DNA of 64,000 bases from Reyranella sp. CPCC 100927. Lineage in GTDB: Bacteria > Pseudomonadota > Alphaproteobacteria > Reyranellales > Reyranellaceae. The notes beneath the pieces are model-generated. The model was not told the DNA's origin. It saw only the letters and a list, made by a program, of their open reading frames with translations, and ran no database searches. The stretch covers positions 1 to 64,000 of the forward strand of contig NZ_VOHA01000005.1 in NCBI RefSeq assembly GCF_007859315.1, given 5' to 3'. A program made the position numbers and the translations under genes. Numbering within the stretch: position 1 is the first letter of the stretch; every line of letters starts with the position of its first letter. This document shows, one piece after another, positions 59,053-64,000 of the stretch.

Positions 59053-59850
59053 ATGCCGCACAGCTACGAGACGTTTCAGGTGGAGGCCCGCGGAAACGTC
59101 CACTGGCTGACCCTGAACCGGCCGGAGATGCTCAATGCCATCAACACGCGCATGGCCGGTGAACTCGCCGAGTATTTTGGCGGCCTCTACCACGACCGCG
59201 ATTGCCGCGTTGTCGTCATGCGCGGCGCCGGCCGCGCGTTCTGCGCTGGTCTGGACATCAAGGCCGCGGGCGAGGGTGAAAAGCCGTTCGGCGGCGGCTT
59301 CGGCTTTCAGGGCTATCTCGCGGACGTCTATCAGAAGATGCGCCGTTGCCCCCAGCCGATCATCGCGCTCGTCCATGGCGCGGCCTGCGGCGGCGGCCTC
59401 GCGTTCGCGCTGGCGGCTGACATCCGCATCGCCGGCGAGAGCGTGCGCATGAACGCTGCCTTCATTCGGCTTGGATTGTCCTCCTGCGACATGGGCGTGA
59501 GCTACTTTCTCCCGCGCCTGGTGGGGCTGTCGGTTGCGTCGGAGCTGATGCTGACGGGGCGCTTCATCCACGCCCAGCGCGCGCTGGCGACGGGGCTCGT
59601 CTCGGAGGTCGTTCCCGACGCCGACCTGGAAGCGGCGGCGCAGCCCTACATCGACGAGATGCTTTCTGCCGCCCCGATGGGGCTGCGCCTGACGAAGGAG
59701 GGCTTGAACCTCGCCGTCGATGCACCCGGGCTGGAGGCCGCGATGGCCATCGAGAACCGCAACCAGGTGCTGTGCGCCCGCAGCGCCGACTTCGCCGAGG
59801 GCCTGCGCGCCTTCCTCGAAAAGCGCCCGCCCGTCTACAAGGACGCCTGA
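59053..59850 (+). CDS. enoyl-CoA hydratase/isomerase family protein
   Basis: This 265-residue crotonase-fold protein has the CoA-binding RPEMLNAINT and oxyanion loops AFCAGLDIKAAG and GAACGGGLAFALAADIRIA. The first catalytic Glu of hydratases is replaced by Phe137 (NAAFIRLGLSSCDMG), while an acidic residue (Asp146) remains near the second position. This fits the isomerase or dienoyl-CoA subgroup rather than a plain hydratase. GGAG precedes the ATG. It follows the SDR by 85 bp. Confidence 0.9.
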   Translation: MPHSYETFQVEARGNVHWLTLNRPEMLNAINTRMAGELAEYFGGLYHDRDCRVVVMRGAGRAFCAGLDIKAAGEGEKPFGGGFGFQGYLADVYQKMRRCPQPIIALVHGAACGGGLAFALAADIRIAGESVRMNAAFIRLGLSSCDMGVSYFLPRLVGLSVASELMLTGRFIHAQRALATGLVSEVVPDADLEAAAQPYIDEMLSAAPMGLRLTKEGLNLAVDAPGLEAAMAIENRNQVLCARSADFAEGLRAFLEKRPPVYKDA

Positions 59851-59925
59851 CGGTCCATCACTCGCTCGCGGTACACGAAGGCAGCGTGGCCGCGTTCCGG
59901 TACCGCGCGCTACGTCCGCAGGCTG

Positions 59926-60873
59926 CTAGGCGGGCGGCGCCTGGTTGCGGGTGACTTTGCGCACGACGTCGATGAAGTGGAGCAGGGCCGTCCGGCGGTT
60001 ATCCTTTCGCCAGCACATCACAACGGACGTGCGGATCTTCGACGCGGCGAGCGGATGGTACGTGACGCCCTTCAGCCGCAGGTTCACCACGCACTCGGGA
60101 ACGATCGATACGCCCAGGCCAGCCCGCACGAGGCTGACGACGGTCTGCCATTCGAGCGACTCCTGGATGATGCGTGGCGTGAAGCCGGCCTGGCCGCAGA
60201 GACCCAGGATGCGACTGTGGAACATCGGGCCGACATCGCGCCGGAACAGCACGAACGGCTCCTGTGCCAATGACGACAGCGCGATGGTCTCGCGGCTGGC
60301 CAGGCGGTGGCTGGACGGGAGCGCGGCCATGAACCGTTCGTTCATCACGGTTTCCATCTGCAGCGTGCTGTCGGCCTCCGGTTCGCGCAGGAAGCCGACA
60401 TCGAGCGCGCCGGCGCGCAGTGCGTCGCGCTGCGGTGTCGTCGGCAGTTCAGACAACCGCAATTCGATGTCCGGGTAACGCTGCCGGAACGATCGGATGA
60501 CCTGCGGCAGGATCGCGAGCGCGACGGTCGCGGGAAAACCGACGTCGAGCACACCGGCATCGCCACGGCTGATGCGCTTGGCCTGCTCGACGCCGGTCGA
60601 CACGTCCAGCAGGATGCGCCGGATCGTCGTCAGCAAGGCACGCCCGGCCTCCGTCAGTTCGACCTTGCGGGTACCGCGATCGAACAGACGGCAGCCGACC
60701 TTCGCCTCGAGACGGCGGATCTGCTGGCTGAGCGGCGGTTGCGCAATGCCCAGCCGTTCGGCGGCGCGGCTGAAATGAAGCTCCTCGGCCACGATTGCGA
60801 AGGAACGCATCTGCCGCAGGTCGATGTCGGGGAGGTGGTCGAGCATATCTTCAACGCTCTCAATAAAGGTCAT
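59926..60873 (-). CDS. LysR family transcriptional regulator
   Basis: This 315-residue regulator has a LysR N-terminal HTH (LRQMRSFAIVAEELHFSRAAERLGIAQPPLSQQIRRLEAKVGCRLFDRG in parts, about 18-65) and an effector domain with VGFPATVALAILPQVIRSF. The C-terminal part resembles the BenM/CatM branch of catabolic regulators. It is divergent from the TPP enzyme gene and likely activates it in response to a substrate. It converges on the crotonase gene. Confidence 0.93.
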   Translation of the reverse strand: MTFIESVEDMLDHLPDIDLRQMRSFAIVAEELHFSRAAERLGIAQPPLSQQIRRLEAKVGCRLFDRGTRKVELTEAGRALLTTIRRILLDVSTGVEQAKRISRGDAGVLDVGFPATVALAILPQVIRSFRQRYPDIELRLSELPTTPQRDALRAGALDVGFLREPEADSTLQMETVMNERFMAALPSSHRLASRETIALSSLAQEPFVLFRRDVGPMFHSRILGLCGQAGFTPRIIQESLEWQTVVSLVRAGLGVSIVPECVVNLRLKGVTYHPLAASKIRTSVVMCWRKDNRRTALLHFIDVVRKVTRNQAPPA

Positions 60874-60914
60874 TGATAATATTGGAGATATAACCCGCTC
60901 CGTGCAACTAAAGC

Positions 60915-60928
60915 TTCATTCAGATGAA
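60915..60928. promoter_or_regulatory. LysR box candidate upstream of the TPP enzyme
   Basis: TTCAT-TCAG-ATGAA is a 5-4-5 inverted repeat containing a T-N11-A LysR-type spacing. It lies 49 nt before the TPP enzyme start and 42 nt from the LysR start. AT-rich segments (TGATAATATTGGAGATAT) precede it. Confidence 0.4.
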
Positions 60929-60977
60929 ACACCGCGTCGCGCACCACGCCGGCCGCTTCCCACCCAGGGAGAGATGA

Positions 60978-62663
60978 ATGAACGAGCTTTCGGGAGCAGA
61001 GGCCTTTGTCCATATGTTGCGGCTGCATGGCGTGACGCATGTCTTCGGCCTGTGCGGCGACACCAGCCTGCCGTTGTATGACGCGCTGCATCGTCTCGAC
61101 CATGGCATCAAGCATGTGCTCACGCGCGACGAGCGTTCGGCGGGCTACATGGCCGATGCCTATGCCCGGGTCACCGGCAAGGTCGGTATCTGCGAGGGGC
61201 CCAGTGGCGGTGGTGCCACGTACATTCTTCCCGGTCTGGTCGAGGCCAACGAGTCTTCCGTGCCGATCCTCGCCGTGACGACCGATGTGTCGGTGTCCTC
61301 GCGCGGCCGCTTTGCGCTCACGGAGCTCGACCAGAAAAGCCTGTTCCGGCCGCTGACCAAATGGAATGCCGTGCTGGATCGGTCCGTCGATGTGCCGCGG
61401 ACCTTGCGTGCTGCCTTCACCCACATGACGACCGGCAAGCCGGGCTCGGCGCATATCGGCCTGCCATACGATGTGCAGACGGGTCCCGTGGACTCTGCCA
61501 GCGTCTGGGCGGACGAGGCCCTGGGCCGTTATCCGTCGCGCCGCGTGGCGCCCGATCCGGCGGCGGTCGAAGAGGCGGTCCGCCTGATCCGCGCGGCGCG
61601 TACGCCCGTGGTGATTTGCGGCGGTGGTGTCGTGCTGTCGGGTGCCGAAGCCGAACTGACGCGACTGGCGGAAGCCGCCGGCCTGGCGGTCGCCACGACG
61701 ATCAGCGGCCAGGGCAGCCTGTCCGACCAGCATCCGCTCAGTGTCGGCGTGGTGGGCAGTAATGGTGGTACGCCGCAGACACGCGAGATCGTGGCCGCCG
61801 CCGACCTCGTGATCTTCGTCGGCTGCCGTGCCGGTTCGGTGACCACCGAACGCTGGCGTTTCCCTGATCCCGCGAAGGTAAAGGTCGTGCATATCGATAT
61901 CGACCCGACCGTGATCGGTACGAACTATCGGGCCGATGTCGCCTTGGTGGGTGACGCTCGGTTGGCGCTCGCAGCCCTGGCGACGGCACTGGAGACGACG
62001 CCGGCCACATCGAGAATCGAGCCCGCCACGCTCGTGCGTCTGAAGGCGGAAAAGTTCACAGCCTTCGAAAAGTTCGCCCGCTCTGACGAACGGCCGATCC
62101 GACCGGAGCGCTTCGTCGCCGAATTGCAGCGGGTCGCACCCGAGGATGCCGTGGTGGTCGCCGACCCGGGTACGCCGTGTCCGTATCTGTCGGCCTACTT
62201 CCAGAGCAGCCGGACCGGCCGCAGTTTCATCACCAACCGCGCCCACGGCGCGCTGGGCTACTCCCTGTCCGCTGCGATCGGCGCGCAATTCGGTCGTCCG
62301 GACAAGAAGTGCATCGCCGTCATGGGCGACGGCAGCTTCGGATTCACGGTGGGTGAGCTGGAAACGGTGGTTCGCCACAAGCTGCCCATCACGTTCATCG
62401 TCCTGTCCAACAGCGTCTACGGCTGGATCAAGGCAGGGCAGAAGACTGGCTTCGATCGACGCTATTTCTCGGTCGACTTCGACCGCACCGACCATGCCGC
62501 CGTCGCGGCTGCCTACGGCGTGAAGTCCTTCCGGGTCGATGATCCCGAGAAGCTGCGCGCCACCCTGGCGCAGGCGATCGCGCACGACGGGCCGACCTTG
62601 GTCGACGTCATCTCCCAGCCTCTGCACGAGGCGAATGCGCCCGTCAGCGAATGGGTTGCCTGA
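60978..62663 (+). CDS. TPP-dependent decarboxylase or synthase (acetolactate-synthase-like)
   Basis: This 561-residue thiamine diphosphate enzyme has a GLCGDTSLPLYDAL start, the catalytic Glu52 in LTRDERSAGYMAD, GPSGGGATYILPGLVEAN and the TPP motif MGDGSFGF near residue 450 ending in NSVYGW. The order matches the ALS/glyoxylate carboligase/indolepyruvate decarboxylase superfamily. The product cannot be fixed by eye. It is followed by a succinate-semialdehyde dehydrogenase-like gene, so it may decarboxylate a 2-oxo acid to an aldehyde that the next enzyme oxidises. AGGGAGAGATGA precedes the ATG. Confidence 0.9.
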   Translation: MNELSGAEAFVHMLRLHGVTHVFGLCGDTSLPLYDALHRLDHGIKHVLTRDERSAGYMADAYARVTGKVGICEGPSGGGATYILPGLVEANESSVPILAVTTDVSVSSRGRFALTELDQKSLFRPLTKWNAVLDRSVDVPRTLRAAFTHMTTGKPGSAHIGLPYDVQTGPVDSASVWADEALGRYPSRRVAPDPAAVEEAVRLIRAARTPVVICGGGVVLSGAEAELTRLAEAAGLAVATTISGQGSLSDQHPLSVGVVGSNGGTPQTREIVAAADLVIFVGCRAGSVTTERWRFPDPAKVKVVHIDIDPTVIGTNYRADVALVGDARLALAALATALETTPATSRIEPATLVRLKAEKFTAFEKFARSDERPIRPERFVAELQRVAPEDAVVVADPGTPCPYLSAYFQSSRTGRSFITNRAHGALGYSLSAAIGAQFGRPDKKCIAVMGDGSFGFTVGELETVVRHKLPITFIVLSNSVYGWIKAGQKTGFDRRYFSVDFDRTDHAAVAAAYGVKSFRVDDPEKLRATLAQAIAHDGPTLVDVISQPLHEANAPVSEWVA

Positions 62664-62707
62664 CCGTCCGCTCGCCTCACGCTCTTCTTTCCACCGACGA
62701 GACCACG

Positions 62708-64000
62708 ATGCCCGACAGCACCATCGCCACGGTTGCCCCCGCGCCGTTGCTCAAGCACGCCGCGCTTCTTCGACAGCAGGCGTTCATCGGCGGCGCCTGG
62801 GTCGACGCGACCACGCAGCGCCGGTTCGCAGTTGTCGATCCGGCGACCGGCAACCCGGTCGCGCATGTGCCCGACATGGGCCGCGCCGATGTCGTGCGCG
62901 CGATCGCGGCGGCCGACGCGGCGCTGCCGGCGTGGCGCGGCAAGACGGCGAAGGAGCGCGGGGTGATCCTGCGCCGCTGGTTCGACCTGATCGTCGCCCA
63001 TCAGGACGATCTCGCCGCCATCATGACGGCAGAGCAGGGCAAGCCGCTGCCGGAAGCCCGCGGCGAAGTGCTGTTCGGCGCCAGCTTCATCGACTGGTTC
63101 GCCGAGGAGGCAAAACGCGCTTATGGCGACGTCATCCCGACCTACAGCAACGACCGGCGCATCCTGGTGCTGAAGCAGCCGGTCGGCGTCGTGGCCGCCA
63201 TCACGCCGTGGAATTTCCCCAGCGCCATGGTGACCCGCAAGTGCGGCCCGGCGCTGGCCGCCGGCTGCACCCTGGTGCTGAAGCCGGCGGAGGACACGCC
63301 GCTCTCGGCGCTGGCCTTGGCCGCGCTGGTGCAGGAGGCGGGGCTGCCACCCGGCGTGCTGAACGTGATCACATCAAGCGCCGCGGGCGCTCCCGAAGTC
63401 GGCGGGGAACTCTGCAGCAATCCCGTTGTTCGGAAGCTTTCCTTCACCGGCTCCACCGAGGTGGGCAAGCTGCTGATGCGCCAGGCCGCTGGCACGATGA
63501 AAAAGCTGAGCCTGGAGCTGGGCGGCAGCGCGCCTTTCATCGTTTTCGCCGACGCCGACCTCGACCGCGCGGTGATGGCGGCGATGGCCTCGAAATTCCG
63601 CGCCTCGGGGCAGACCTGCACCTGCTCGAACCGGTTCTTCATCCAGGATGATGTTTATGACGCCTTTGCCGACAAGTTCGTGCGCGCCGTGGAAGCCCTG
63701 CGCGTCGCGCCCGGAACGGTGGACGGATCGGCGATCGGTCCCCTGATCAACGCTGACGCCGTTGCCAAGGTTGATGCCCACGTCGTCGATGCACGCAAAC
63801 GTGGGGCCCGCATCCTGACCGGCGGGCGTCGCCACGCCCTCGGGGGTGGTTTCTACGAGCCGACGGTGCTCGCCGACGCCACGACCGAGATGCTGGTGTG
63901 CCGCGAGGAGACGTTCGGGCCGGTGGCGCCGCTGGTACGGTTCAAGACCGAGGCGGACGCCATTCGCCTGGCCAACGACACCCGATACGGTCTGGCCGGA
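62708..64000 (+). CDS. gabD: NAD(P)-dependent succinate-semialdehyde dehydrogenase, partial at right edge
   Basis: This is the first 431 residues of an aldehyde dehydrogenase; the frame runs open to the end of the window. It contains WNFPSAMVTRKCGPALAAG (cofactor site), FTGSTEVGKLLM, the general-base Glu near 267 in LELGG and the catalytic Cys near 302 in ASGQTCTCSNR. The overall match, including MTAEQGKPLPEARGEV, favours GabD/SSADH. It follows the TPP enzyme after 44 bp and probably works with it. The gene is cut by the window edge, not truncated biologically. Confidence 0.92.
   Translation, partial: MPDSTIATVAPAPLLKHAALLRQQAFIGGAWVDATTQRRFAVVDPATGNPVAHVPDMGRADVVRAIAAADAALPAWRGKTAKERGVILRRWFDLIVAHQDDLAAIMTAEQGKPLPEARGEVLFGASFIDWFAEEAKRAYGDVIPTYSNDRRILVLKQPVGVVAAITPWNFPSAMVTRKCGPALAAGCTLVLKPAEDTPLSALALAALVQEAGLPPGVLNVITSSAAGAPEVGGELCSNPVVRKLSFTGSTEVGKLLMRQAAGTMKKLSLELGGSAPFIVFADADLDRAVMAAMASKFRASGQTCTCSNRFFIQDDVYDAFADKFVRAVEALRVAPGTVDGSAIGPLINADAVAKVDAHVVDARKRGARILTGGRRHALGGGFYEPTVLADATTEMLVCREETFGPVAPLVRFKTEADAIRLANDTRYGLAG

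Noticed and set aside
59851-59925. Terminator after the crotonase gene
   Set aside because: Only a short GCGGTAC/GTACCGC repeat is visible, with no T-tract, so it is not supported.
60870-62627. Minus-strand ORF of 585 residues
   Set aside because: Antisense to the TPP enzyme, composition of a shadow frame; it also overlaps the LysR start region.

Overview
The window is high-GC DNA with short intergenic gaps, many 1-30 nt stop/start overlaps and Alphaproteobacterial hallmarks: a fused indolepyruvate ferredoxin oxidoreductase of about 1,170 residues, a general-stress (EcfG-type) promoter, an M81 metallopeptidase, LLM oxidoreductases, several glutathione S-transferases and acyl-CoA dehydrogenase sets. 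A free-living soil or water alphaproteobacterium (Rhodospirillales/Hyphomicrobiales type) is the best guess; no rRNA or tRNA is present to settle the genus. There is no phage, integrase, transposase or CRISPR array. No stretch over 300 bases lacks a gene; the longest gaps (about 280 bases, before rsgA and before the secreted protein at 53353) hold leader or hairpin structures.

Layout. 59-3926 is an Fbp-type ABC importer (binding protein, fused permease, ATPase) on the minus strand, divergent from an SMP-30 sugar-lactonase-like gene. TetR and LLM genes follow. 6859-13427 is a surface-polysaccharide region: CDP-glucose synthesis (rfbF), an NAD-dependent epimerase, an rfbC-type epimerase, a flippase, a glycosyltransferase and a SAF-domain oxidoreductase. 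13523-18543 is an emrA-emrB-adenylate cyclase operon divergent from its LysR regulator. 18554-20825 is a second sugar operon with overlapping genes. 21021-32749 is a mosaic of small genes: RidA, GST, Lrp, rsgA, two GFA proteins flanking phnM and an unknown protein, a secreted pair with a zinc protease, a degenerate response-regulator receiver under an EcfG-like promoter, AlkB, TauD, ArsR/SRPBCC and AraC. 32840-36972 holds an AraC-linked MFS gene, then a GST-phzF operon divergent from a MocR regulator.

37164-46482 contains uraH, the giant indolepyruvate oxidoreductase, a DUF1185 gene, MlrC, an HD hydrolase, a VOC protein and hisI. 46573-51458 carries a Zur-like regulator and a sulfur-amino-acid group (metC, sseA, alaX, cysK) whose gaps are filled with two families of palindromic repeats. 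51544-54826 has ribokinase, a NUDIX hydrolase, a secreted protein and an inositol-monophosphatase-like gene. 54957-59850 is a catabolic block with a GST, paired acyl-CoA dehydrogenases, an SDR and a crotonase. 59926-64000 is a LysR regulator divergent from a TPP-dependent enzyme and a succinate-semialdehyde dehydrogenase that runs off the end.

Most assignments rest on motifs and overall resemblance read by eye. Substrates of transporters, oxidoreductases and regulators are not determined by the sequence alone.
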